64,000 nucleotides of DNA from Mesorhizobium sp. SOD10 (GTDB taxonomy: Bacteria; Pseudomonadota; Alphaproteobacteria; Rhizobiales; Rhizobiaceae): positions 434,001 to 498,000 of the forward strand of contig CCNA01000006.1 in assembly GCA_000824805.1 (NCBI GenBank), in the 5' to 3' direction. Each line of letters opens with the position of its first letter. Position 1 is the first letter of the stretch. The notes under the pieces are model-generated. The model made no database searches, was not told where the DNA came from, and worked only from the letters and a program-made list of their open reading frames with translations. Shown here one piece after another: positions 23,044 through 31,364 of the stretch. Both the position numbers and the translations under genes were made by a program.

Positions 23044-24558
23044 ATGATGAACGCACCGCTCAACATTGCCATGCCGGCCGAGGCGTCTGAGGCGCCGAAG
23101 GCTTACAAGCTCTTGATCGATGGCAGGCATGTCGATGCCCGTGATGGCCGCAGCATCGAGCGCGCCAGCCCCGGCCACGGTTTTGTCGTCTCGCGCTATG
23201 CCCAGGCAGGTCCTGAAGAAGTGGAAGCCGCAGTGCAGGCCGCGCACAGGGCGTTTGAAACCGGCCCATGGCCGCGCATGAAGGCCTCGGAACGCGCCGC
23301 GATTCTGCTGAAGACTGCTGACTTGATCGAGGCCCGGCTGGAAGAGATCGCCCGGCTCGACGCGCTGGAATCCGGCAAGCCGATCGCCCAGGCGCGCGGC
23401 GAGATCGGCGGCGCTATCGACATCTGGCGCTATGCCGCCTCGCTTGCCCGCACGCTGCATGGCGAGAGCTACGCCAATCTCGGCGACGATATGCTGGGCG
23501 TCGTGCTGCGCGAGCCGATCGGCGTCGTCTCGATCATCACGCCGTGGAACTTCCCTTTCCTGATCGTCAGCCAGAAACTGCCCTTCGCGCTCGCCGCGGG
23601 CTGCACGGCGGTGGTGAAGCCGAGCGAGATGACGTCGGCCTCGACCTTCGTGCTCGGCGACATCCTGCTCGAGGCCGGATTGCCGGCCGGCGTCGTCAAC
23701 ATCCTCGCCGGCTACGGCGCCGATGTCGGCGCGCCGATGGTCAGCCATCCGCTGGTCGAGATGGTGTCCTTCACCGGCTCGACCCGTGTCGGCAAGATGA
23801 CCATGGCGGCGGCTTCCAATTCGCTGAAGAAGGTATCGATGGAGCTCGGCGGCAAGAACGGCCAGATCGTCTTCCCTGACGCCGATCTCGAAGCGGCGGC
23901 CGACGCCGCCGTGTTCGGCGGCTTCTTCAACGCCGGCGAGTGCTGCAACGCCGGCAGCCGCCTGATCGTGCATGAGGCGATCGCCGACGACTTCCTGAAC
24001 GCGGTCAAGGCGCTGTCCCAGAAGGTCCGCGTCGGCGATCCGCTCGACGACCGCACCAAGGTCGGCGCGATGATCTCGACCGATCATATGGAAAAGGTAA
24101 CTGGCTATGTAACGGCGGCAAAAACCGAAGGCGGCAACGTTTTCACCGGCGGCGCCAGGCTTCAATCCAACGCCGGGCAATATCTCGATCCGACTATCGT
24201 CCGTAACGTCACGGAAGACATGGCGATCGCCCGCGAGGAAGTGTTCGGGCCGGTGCTGTCCGTGCTCACTTTTGAAACGATTGAAAAGGCATTGCACATT
24301 GCCAACAACACGCCCTATGGTTTGTCTGCGGGGGTGTGGAGCGCCGGCGTCGATACATGCATGTCGGTGGCGCGCGGTGTGCGTTCGGGGACGGTTTGGG
24401 TGAATACGTTCATGGAAGGTTATCCCGAACTGCCCTTCGGCGGCTACAAGCAGTCCGGTCTGGGACGCGAACTCGGCAAACGCGCTGTCGAGGACTATAC
24501 CGAGGAAAAGACTATCCAGTTTCATCGCGGCCAGCGCACCGGTTGGTGGGTCGGCTGA
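23044..24558 (+). CDS. NAD(P)-dependent aldehyde dehydrogenase
   Basis: The 504-residue enzyme is a classic aldehyde dehydrogenase. The cofactor fold has TPWNFPFLIVSQKLPFAL and FTGSTRVGK, the general base is Glu in MELGGKN, and the catalytic cysteine is in FFNAGECCNAGSR. Its length and sequence are closest to betaine-aldehyde / gamma-aminobutyraldehyde-like groups, but substrate cannot be assigned. Two ATGs (23044 and 23047) are possible starts. It follows the hydratase by seven bases and would oxidise the aldehyde made by one of the GMC oxidoreductases in the same cluster. Confidence 0.94.
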   Translation: MMNAPLNIAMPAEASEAPKAYKLLIDGRHVDARDGRSIERASPGHGFVVSRYAQAGPEEVEAAVQAAHRAFETGPWPRMKASERAAILLKTADLIEARLEEIARLDALESGKPIAQARGEIGGAIDIWRYAASLARTLHGESYANLGDDMLGVVLREPIGVVSIITPWNFPFLIVSQKLPFALAAGCTAVVKPSEMTSASTFVLGDILLEAGLPAGVVNILAGYGADVGAPMVSHPLVEMVSFTGSTRVGKMTMAAASNSLKKVSMELGGKNGQIVFPDADLEAAADAAVFGGFFNAGECCNAGSRLIVHEAIADDFLNAVKALSQKVRVGDPLDDRTKVGAMISTDHMEKVTGYVTAAKTEGGNVFTGGARLQSNAGQYLDPTIVRNVTEDMAIAREEVFGPVLSVLTFETIEKALHIANNTPYGLSAGVWSAGVDTCMSVARGVRSGTVWVNTFMEGYPELPFGGYKQSGLGRELGKRAVEDYTEEKTIQFHRGQRTGWWVG

Positions 24559-24569
24559 GTTGGGAGACC

Positions 24570-24587
24570 CCGGCGGACACCCGCCGG
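24570..24587 (+). other. GC-rich hairpin before the ABC importer genes
   Basis: CCGGCGG and CCGCCGG form a perfect 7-bp stem with an ACAC loop between the aldehyde dehydrogenase and the binding-protein gene. No T run follows. It may act as an RNA processing or stability element. Confidence 0.4.
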
Positions 24588-24616
24588 TCATGTGTATGCA
24601 ACAAGGGAGGTAGTAC

Positions 24617-25870
24617 ATGTTGCGCAAACTGCTTATCGGAACGGCTCTTGCGACGAGCTTTGCGTTCTCGGCGCATGCCGCGGACGTCAAGGAAGTGCAG
24701 ATGCTGCATTGGTGGACGTCTGGCGGCGAAGCGGCTGCTCTGAACGTGCTGAAGCAGGATTTGGCCAAGGAGGGCTATGCCTGGAAGGACGTGCCGGTGG
24801 CCGGTGGCGGCGGCGATGCCGCCATGACCGCGCTGAAGGCGATGGTCGCGGCCGGCAATTATCCGACCGCCTCGCAGATGCTTGGCTACACCGTGCTCGA
24901 CTATGCCGCCGCCGGCGTCATGGGCGACCTGACCGAGACCGCCAAGAAGGAAGGCTGGGACAAGTCGGTTCCGGCCGCCCTGCAGAAGTTCTCCGTCTAT
25001 GACGGCAAGTGGGTCGCCGCTCCGGTCAACGTCCACTCCGTCAACTGGCTGTGGATCAACAAGGCGGTGATGGACAAGATCGGCGGCACCGAGCCGAAAA
25101 CCTTCGACGACTTCATTGCGCTCCTCGACAAGGCCAAGGCCGCGGGCGTCATCCCGCTCGCGCTCGGCGGCCAGAACTGGCAGGAAGCCACCATGTTCGA
25201 CTCCGTCGTGCTGTCGACCGGCGGGCCGGAGTTCTACAAGAAGGCGATGAACGACCTCGATGAGGAGTCGCTCAAGTCCGACACGATGAAGAAGTCGTTC
25301 GACAACCTCGCCAAGCTCGTCAAATATGTCGACCCGAACTTCTCGGGCCGCGACTGGAACCTCGCCACCGCCATGGTCATCAAGGGCGATGCGCTGGTTC
25401 AGGTCATGGGCGACTGGGCGAAGGGCGAGTTCCACGCCGCTAAGAAGACCCCTGGTACCGACTTCCTCTGCTACCGCTTCCCGGGCACTGACGGCACGGT
25501 GATCTACAACTCCGACATGTTCGGCATGTTCAACGTGCCGGAGGACCGCAAGGCCGCCCAGGTGGCACTCGCCACCGCCACTTTGTCGAAGAGCTTCCAG
25601 TCGGCCTTCAACGTGGTGAAGGGTTCGGTCCCGGCCCGCACCGACGTGCCTGACACCGACTTCGATGCTTGCGGCAAGAAGGGCATCGCCGACCTGAAGA
25701 AGGCCAATGAAGGCGGCACGCTGTTCGGCTCGCTGGCCCAGGGCTACGGCGCCCCGCCGGCCGTCGCCAACGCCTATAAGGACGTCGTGTCGAAGTTCGT
25801 CCATGGTCAGATCAAGACCTCCGACGAGGCCGTGACCGAACTGGTCAAGGCAATCGAAGACGCCAAGTGA
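24617..25870 (+). CDS. Sugar ABC transporter substrate-binding protein
   Basis: The 417-residue family 1 extracellular solute-binding protein has a 21-residue signal peptide ending AFSAHA. The mature part starts [22 protein letters not shown], the pattern of glucose/mannose-type binding proteins. Two further cysteines (in FLCYRF and DACGKK) may form a disulfide, as seen in that group. ATG 24617 is preceded by GGGAGG. It heads a CUT1 importer of two permeases and an ATPase. Strong hairpins before and after the gene would help make more binding protein than membrane components. Confidence 0.94.
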   Translation: MLRKLLIGTALATSFAFSAHAADVKEVQMLHWWTSGGEAAALNVLKQDLAKEGYAWKDVPVAGGGGDAAMTALKAMVAAGNYPTASQMLGYTVLDYAAAGVMGDLTETAKKEGWDKSVPAALQKFSVYDGKWVAAPVNVHSVNWLWINKAVMDKIGGTEPKTFDDFIALLDKAKAAGVIPLALGGQNWQEATMFDSVVLSTGGPEFYKKAMNDLDEESLKSDTMKKSFDNLAKLVKYVDPNFSGRDWNLATAMVIKGDALVQVMGDWAKGEFHAAKKTPGTDFLCYRFPGTDGTVIYNSDMFGMFNVPEDRKAAQVALATATLSKSFQSAFNVVKGSVPARTDVPDTDFDACGKKGIADLKKANEGGTLFGSLAQGYGAPPAVANAYKDVVSKFVHGQIKTSDEAVTELVKAIEDAK

Positions 25871-25884
25871 GGTTCACTTGAACC

Positions 25885-25914
25885 GACCCTCCCCCGCTTC
25901 GGCGGGGGAGGGTC
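25885..25914 (+). other. Strong intercistronic hairpin after the binding-protein gene
   Basis: GACCCTCCCCCGC and GCGGGGGAGGGTC form a perfect 13-bp stem with a TTCG tetraloop. Its position after a solute-binding-protein gene fits an mRNA 3'-end stabiliser or partial terminator. Only C-T-C-C-T follows, not a T run. Confidence 0.65.
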
Positions 25915-25992
25915 TCCTGTCGACAAAAGGGCGGAAGACCTCATGCGTTTTGGCGCCGGGCCGTCTCCGACCAACCGGTACTGGATGAGCCG

Positions 25993-26952
25993 ATGAGCAC
26001 AGTTGCCGAAACCCAGATCAAGCTGACACCGGAGCACGACGCCCGTCCCGGCGCGACGGTCCGTTCGCGGCTGCAGGATCTGTTGCCGAAGATCGTTTTG
26101 GCACCAAGCTTCGCGGCGACGATCGTCTTCGTCTATGGCTTCATTCTCTGGACGATCTATCTGTCCTTCACCAACTCCAAGACCTTCCCGTCCTACGACA
26201 TAACCGGGGCCCGGGCCTATCAGCGGCTGTGGCGCTGGACCTTCGAGAGCGACCCGCCTTCGAGCTGGTACACCTCGATCACCAATATGGGCATTTTCGG
26301 TGCCCTTTATATCCTGATCTGCCTGGCGCTCGGTCTGTTCCTGGCCATCCTGCTCGACCAGAAGATCCGCGGCGAAGGCGTGCTGCGGCCGATCTATCTT
26401 TATCCGATGGCGCTCTCCTTCATCGTCACCGGCGTCGCCTGGAAATGGTTCCTCGATCCTGGCCTCGGACTGGAGCAGACGCTGCATCAATGGGGCTGGA
26501 CGAGCTTCCATTTCGACTGGATCAAGAACAAGGATTTCGTCATCTACACGGTGGTGATCGCAGGCGTCTGGCAGGCTTCCGGCTTCATCATGGCGATGTT
26601 CCTGGCCGGCCTACGCGGCATCGACGGCGAGATCATGAAGGCGGCGCAGATCGACGGCGCATCCACCTTCCAGCTCTACCGCCGCATCGTAATTCCGATG
26701 CTACGACCTGTGTTTCTGTCGGCCTTCATCGTGCTCGCGCATCTGGCCATCAAGTCCTATGACCTGGTCGTGGCGCTGACCAGCGGCGGGCCCGGCGGCT
26801 CGGCCTGGCTGCCCTCCAACTTCATGTATGAGTTCACCTTCAAGCGCAACGAAATGGCGGTCGGCTCGGCCAGTGCGGTGATCATGCTGATGACGCTGAC
26901 CGCAATCATCGTGCCTTACCTCTATTCCGAGCTCAGGGAGAAGCAGCGATGA
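25993..26952 (+). CDS. Sugar ABC transporter permease (MalF type)
   Basis: The 319-residue CUT1 permease has six predicted membrane helices, the first at about residues 33-55. The ATPase-contacting EAA loop reads EIMKAAQIDGASTFQLYRRIVIPML at about residues 213-237. It forms the channel with the next gene product and feeds a monosaccharide or related polyol into the cell. The gene overlaps the second permease by ATGA and lies 122 bases after the binding-protein gene. Confidence 0.94.
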   Translation: MSTVAETQIKLTPEHDARPGATVRSRLQDLLPKIVLAPSFAATIVFVYGFILWTIYLSFTNSKTFPSYDITGARAYQRLWRWTFESDPPSSWYTSITNMGIFGALYILICLALGLFLAILLDQKIRGEGVLRPIYLYPMALSFIVTGVAWKWFLDPGLGLEQTLHQWGWTSFHFDWIKNKDFVIYTVVIAGVWQASGFIMAMFLAGLRGIDGEIMKAAQIDGASTFQLYRRIVIPMLRPVFLSAFIVLAHLAIKSYDLVVALTSGGPGGSAWLPSNFMYEFTFKRNEMAVGSASAVIMLMTLTAIIVPYLYSELREKQR

Positions 26953-27893
26953 GCGCCGTCACCTCGCCTGCCCGTCCGGCTTCGAGCGGCATGAGCGCCA
27001 GGACGATCAACCGCATCGTCATCTACGGCCTGCTTGCGCTGTTTGCGATCTTCTATCTGATGCCGCTCTTCGTCATGCTGGTCACCTCGTTCAAGACCAT
27101 GGACGAGATCCAGAACGGCAACATGCTGGCGCTGCCGCAATCGCCGACCATCGAGCCATGGTTCAAGGCCTGGGGCGAGACCTGCGTCGGCCTCACCTGC
27201 GCCGGCATCAAGGGCTATTTCTGGAACTCCATCAAGATGGTGGTTCCGGCGGTGCTGATCTCGACGCTGCTCGGCGCATTGAACGGCTATGTGCTGACCA
27301 AATGGCGCTTCCGCGGCCACACGCTGGTTTTCGCCATGATGCTGTTCGCCTGCTTCATCCCGTTCCAGTCGGTGCTGTTGCCGATGGCGACGATTCTCGG
27401 CAGCCTCGGCCGCTTCGGCGCCACGCTGCAAAACGCGACGGGGTTCAATTTCGGCCTCGGCAATTCGACAGTGAACCTGGTCTTCGTCCACGTGGTCTAC
27501 GGCCTCGGCTTCACCACTTTGTTCTTCCGCAACTACTACGAGGCCTTCCCGACCGAGTTGGTGAAGGCGGCGCAGGTCGACGGCGCGTCCTTCTTCCAGA
27601 TCTTCCGCCGCATCATGCTGCCGAACTCGATGCCGATCTTTGTCGTCACCGTGATTTACCAGTTCACCAACATCTGGAACGACTTCCTGTTCGCTTCCGC
27701 CTATGCCGGCACCGGCGACGTGATGCCGATGACGGTGGCGCTGAACAATGTCGTGAACACCTCGACCGGCGTCGTCGAATACAATGTCAACATGGCGGCG
27801 GCGATGATCGCCGCGCTCCCCACCCTGATCGTCTATGTCGTCGCCGGCCGCTATTTCGTGCGCGGGCTGATGGCCGGCGCGGTCAAGGGCTGA
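26949..27893 (+). CDS. Sugar ABC transporter permease (MalG type)
   Basis: The 314-residue second CUT1 permease has six membrane helices and an EAA loop AFPTELVKAAQVDGASFFQIF. An insertion with two cysteines (TCVGLTCAG, about residues 78-86) in the first periplasmic loop is typical of glucose-type permeases. It pairs with the preceding permease. It starts in the ATGA overlap and is followed after 20 bases by the ATPase. Confidence 0.94.
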   Translation: MSAVTSPARPASSGMSARTINRIVIYGLLALFAIFYLMPLFVMLVTSFKTMDEIQNGNMLALPQSPTIEPWFKAWGETCVGLTCAGIKGYFWNSIKMVVPAVLISTLLGALNGYVLTKWRFRGHTLVFAMMLFACFIPFQSVLLPMATILGSLGRFGATLQNATGFNFGLGNSTVNLVFVHVVYGLGFTTLFFRNYYEAFPTELVKAAQVDGASFFQIFRRIMLPNSMPIFVVTVIYQFTNIWNDFLFASAYAGTGDVMPMTVALNNVVNTSTGVVEYNVNMAAAMIAALPTLIVYVVAGRYFVRGLMAGAVKG

Positions 27894-27913
27894 CCCTTTC
27901 GGAAGGAACGACC

Positions 27914-29029
27914 ATGGCTTTTCTGGAAATTGATGGGCTGAAGAAGCGCTTCGGGAATGTCGAGATCCTGAAGGGCATCGATGTCGAGCTCGAAAAGGGC
28001 GGTTTCCTCGTGCTGGTCGGCCCGTCCGGCTGCGGCAAGTCCACACTGCTCAACACGATCGCCGGCCTGGAGCAGATCACCGAGGGCGAGATCCGCGTCG
28101 ACGGCCGCGCGATCAACGACCTGCATCCCTCGAAGCGCGATATCGCCATGGTGTTCCAGAGTTACGCGCTCTATCCGAACATGACGGTTGCCGGCAACAT
28201 CGCCTTCGGCATGGAGATGCGCGGCGTGCCTGCCGCCGAGCGCCAGGCGGCGATCGACAAGGTGGCGAAGATCCTGCAGATCGGCCATCTGCTCAACCGC
28301 AAGCCCAGCCAACTCTCCGGCGGCCAACGCCAGCGCGTCGCCATGGGCCGCGCGCTGGTGCGCGACCCGAAGCTTTTCCTGTTCGACGAGCCGCTGTCCA
28401 ATCTCGACGCCAAGCTGCGCGTCGACATGCGCATCGAGATCAAGCGCCTGCATGCCACGACCGGCACGACGATCGTCTATGTCACGCATGACCAGATCGA
28501 GGCGATGACGCTGGCGACCAAGATCGCCGTGATGCGCGACGGCGAGGTGCAGCAGTTCGGCACGCCTGCCGAGATCTACAACAACCCGACCAACATCTTC
28601 GTCGCCGACTTCATGGGCTCGCCGGCGATGAACCTGATCCCGGCCAAGATCGACGGCAATGGCAGCGGGCTGTCGGTGGTGCTCGACCGCGAGGCGCGGC
28701 AGCCGATCGTGCTGTCCATGCCCGGCGCGCCGGCCGGCCTTGCGGCCTTCAAGGACAAGCCGGTGATCTTTGGCGTCCGGCCCGAAGCGCTGACCGACCC
28801 GGAAGGCGCCGAGCGCAACGGTTCGAACATCGCCACCGCCGACTGCCATATCGAAGTGGTCGAACCGGCCGGCTCCGACACCTTCGCCGTCACCAATCTC
28901 GGAGGCAAGGGCGTGGTGGCGCGGCTCAGAGCGGATGCCCGGATCCAGCCCGGCACCAGCACGCCGCTGGCCTTCAATCTGAGCAAGGCGGTGTTCTTCG
29001 ACCCGGCGACCGAGAAGCGCATCCTCTGA
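27914..29029 (+). CDS. Sugar ABC transporter ATPase (MsmK/UgpC type)
   Basis: The 371-residue ATPase drives the CUT1 importer. It has Walker A GPSGCGKST, signature LSGGQRQR, Walker B LFLFDEP, the H-loop THDQIEAM and a C-terminal regulatory OB-fold region (FGVRPEAL). ATG 27914 is preceded by GGAAGGA; a longer open frame upstream overlaps the permease in another frame and is rejected. Its TGA stop codon lies inside a 52-bp palindromic repeat, so the repeat also forms the 3' end of the coding sequence. Confidence 0.95.
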   Translation: MAFLEIDGLKKRFGNVEILKGIDVELEKGGFLVLVGPSGCGKSTLLNTIAGLEQITEGEIRVDGRAINDLHPSKRDIAMVFQSYALYPNMTVAGNIAFGMEMRGVPAAERQAAIDKVAKILQIGHLLNRKPSQLSGGQRQRVAMGRALVRDPKLFLFDEPLSNLDAKLRVDMRIEIKRLHATTGTTIVYVTHDQIEAMTLATKIAVMRDGEVQQFGTPAEIYNNPTNIFVADFMGSPAMNLIPAKIDGNGSGLSVVLDREARQPIVLSMPGAPAGLAAFKDKPVIFGVRPEALTDPEGAERNGSNIATADCHIEVVEPAGSDTFAVTNLGGKGVVARLRADARIQPGTSTPLAFNLSKAVFFDPATEKRIL

Positions 29030-29078
29030 TGCATGTCGCCCAAAAGTGGCTCCGGTTTTGGAGCAACGACATGCATCA
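29027..29078. repeat. Nested palindromic repeat overlapping a stop codon
   Basis: Outer 12-bp arms TGATGCATGTCG and CGACATGCATCA enclose inner arms CCAAAA and TTTTGG. The pattern matches what I recall as a very common intergenic palindrome of Mesorhizobium. The first three bases are the stop codon of the ABC ATPase gene. Confidence 0.7.
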
Positions 29079-29097
29079 AAACAAAGACCCTTAGACT

Positions 29098-30600
29098 ATG
29101 ACAAACCCGGATATCGTCATCATCGGCTCCGGCATCGGCGGCGCCACGATCGCCTCCGGCTTGGCCGGCAGCGGCGCCTCGATCCTGATCCTTGAGCGCG
29201 GCGAACCGCTGCCCGCGACGCCGCATGCACGCTCGACGCGATCGATCTTCATCGACGAGCACTACCGGCCGAAGGAGATGTGGCGCGAGGCCGGCGGCGC
29301 TGCCTTCAACCCCGGCAACTACTACTATGTCGGCGGCAATTCGAAGTTCTTCGGCGCGGTCCTGATCCGCTACCGCAAGGAGGATTTTTCCGAGCTCGAG
29401 CATTTCGGCGGCGTGTCGCCGGCCTGGCCGTTTTCCTATGACGAATTCGAGCCTTGGTACTCCAAGGCCGAGCAGCTTTTTCGCGTTCGCGGCACCATCG
29501 GCGAAGACCCGACCGAGCCGTTCCATTCGATTCCCTATGCCTTCAAGCCGGTGCCGGACGAGCCGCCGATCGCGCGCGCCCGCGCCGAGCTGAAAAGTCT
29601 CGGCTTGCATCCGGCCTCGCTGCCGCTCGGCGTCGACATCGAGACCTGGCTGAAGGAAGGCAAGACCGGCTGGGACGCCTTCCCCAACACCGGCCAGGGT
29701 AAGATCGACGCTCAGACCGGCCCGTTGACGGCGGCGCTGGCTGACAAGAACATCCGGCTTGAAACCGGCGCGCATGTCGACTGGCTGGAAACGTCGCCGG
29801 ACGGCAAATCGATCGCCGCCATCCACTACACCCAGAACGGCGCGCAAAAGACGCTGTCGCCGAAGCTGGTGATCCTGTCGGCCGGCGCGATCAACTCGGC
29901 CGCCATCCTGCTGCGCTCGCCATCGGCTAACGGAAAGGGCCTCGCCAACAGCTCCGACCAGGTCGGACGCAATTTCATGAACCACAATTCGAGCGCGATG
30001 CTGGCGATCGACCCCCGCCGCCGCAACGACAGCGTCTACCAGAAGACGCTGATGCTCAACGACTACTATCTGTCGGACGGCAAAGGCGGCAAGCCGCTCG
30101 GCAATGTGCAGCTGCTCGGCAAGATCGACGGCAACATGCTCAAGGCCAATGTGAAGACGATGCCGAAATTCGTGCTCGACTTCATGGCCGGACACGCCGT
30201 CGACTGGTATCTGATGTGCGAGGACCTGCCCGATCCCGAAAGCCGCATCATGGTCGACGGCAAGGAGATCGTCATGCAGTGGCGCCGCTCCAACATGCAG
30301 TCGCTGGAAGGCCTGACCAAGGTGATGCGCGAGAACCTTCGCGCCTGCGGTTATCCGATCGTGCTGTCGCGCCCCTTCGACAAGCGCACGCCTTCGCATC
30401 AGTGCGGCACGGTGAAGATGGGCAACGACCCGGCCACTTCACCCCTCGATACGTTCTGCCGCGCCTACGACCATCAAAATCTGTTCGTCGTCGACGCCGG
30501 CTTCCTGCCGACCTCCGCCGCGGTCAACCCGGCGCTGTCGATCGCGGCGCAGGCGCTGCGCGTGGCTGACTACATCCGCAAGACGGAGCTTGCCGCATGA
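29098..30600 (+). CDS. GMC family FAD oxidoreductase
   Basis: The 500-residue flavoprotein has the FAD-binding motif IIGSGIGGATIA at the N terminus and the active-site histidine region SHQCGTVKMG near residue 440. A conserved asparagine follows at VNPALSIAAQ. GMC enzymes oxidise alcohols or sugars to aldehydes, ketones or lactones, passing electrons to quinone or oxygen. There is no signal peptide and no partner cytochrome gene. Ribosome site is weak. It overlaps the next SDR gene by ATGA, and belongs with a second, more typical GMC enzyme two genes on. Confidence 0.9.
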   Translation: MTNPDIVIIGSGIGGATIASGLAGSGASILILERGEPLPATPHARSTRSIFIDEHYRPKEMWREAGGAAFNPGNYYYVGGNSKFFGAVLIRYRKEDFSELEHFGGVSPAWPFSYDEFEPWYSKAEQLFRVRGTIGEDPTEPFHSIPYAFKPVPDEPPIARARAELKSLGLHPASLPLGVDIETWLKEGKTGWDAFPNTGQGKIDAQTGPLTAALADKNIRLETGAHVDWLETSPDGKSIAAIHYTQNGAQKTLSPKLVILSAGAINSAAILLRSPSANGKGLANSSDQVGRNFMNHNSSAMLAIDPRRRNDSVYQKTLMLNDYYLSDGKGGKPLGNVQLLGKIDGNMLKANVKTMPKFVLDFMAGHAVDWYLMCEDLPDPESRIMVDGKEIVMQWRRSNMQSLEGLTKVMRENLRACGYPIVLSRPFDKRTPSHQCGTVKMGNDPATSPLDTFCRAYDHQNLFVVDAGFLPTSAAVNPALSIAAQALRVADYIRKTELAA

Positions 30601-31358
30601 CCCGCCCGGCGGCCATCGTCACCGGCGGCGCACGCGGCATCGGGCTCGCCTGCGCCGAGGCGCTGGCCGACGCCGGCTTCGACATTCTTGTCGCCGACCT
30701 TGCCGAGGGCGCAGCCGAAGGACTGGCCGAGAAAATCGCCGAGCGCGGCGCGAAGTTCGCCTACGCCCAATGCGATATCGCCAATCTTGCCGGCCATGCG
30801 AAATTGGTCGAAGCGGCTACGGATGCCTTCGGCCGCATCGATTGCCTCGTCAACAATGCCGGCGTCGGCGCCGTGGTGCGCGGTGATCTTCTGGAGCTGA
30901 AGCCAGAGAATTTCGACCGAGCCTTGAACGTCAACCTGCGCGGCACGGTGTTCCTCAGCCAGGCCTTCGCCAAGGCTATGACGGCGACGCCTGCCGTTTC
31001 AGCCCGGTCGATCATCACCATCACTTCGGTGAGCGCCGCCATGGCTTCGCCTGAGCGAGCCGACTACTGCATCTCCAAGGCCGGGCTTTCGATGTGGGTG
31101 AAGAACCTGGCGCTGCGGCTCGCTTCCGAAAATATCGGCGTGTTCGAGGTGCGGCCCGGCATCATCCGCACCGACATGACCGCCGGCGTTTCGGCCAAAT
31201 ATGACGCGCTGATCGAAGGCGGACTGGTGCCGGCGAAACGCTGGGGCGAGGCCGCCGATGTCGGTGCCGTGGTCGCCGCGCTTGCCTCCGGGAAATTCGG
31301 TTTTTCGACCGGATCGGTCATCGATGTCGACGGCGCGCTCTCCGTGCCACGCTTGTGA
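30597..31358 (+). CDS. Short-chain dehydrogenase/reductase
   Basis: The 253-residue classical SDR has the cofactor motif TGGARGIG, NNAG at about residue 87, the catalytic serine in TSVSA and YCISK. The tetrad is complete. Many relatives are 3-oxoacyl-ACP reductases or sugar/polyol dehydrogenases. It starts within the stop codon of the first GMC gene and ends seven bases before the second, so it probably works on the same intermediates, for example as a 3-hydroxyacyl-CoA or secondary-alcohol dehydrogenase. Confidence 0.93.
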   Translation: MTRPAAIVTGGARGIGLACAEALADAGFDILVADLAEGAAEGLAEKIAERGAKFAYAQCDIANLAGHAKLVEAATDAFGRIDCLVNNAGVGAVVRGDLLELKPENFDRALNVNLRGTVFLSQAFAKAMTATPAVSARSIITITSVSAAMASPERADYCISKAGLSMWVKNLALRLASENIGVFEVRPGIIRTDMTAGVSAKYDALIEGGLVPAKRWGEAADVGAVVAALASGKFGFSTGSVIDVDGALSVPRL

Positions 31359-31364
31359 GGGACA

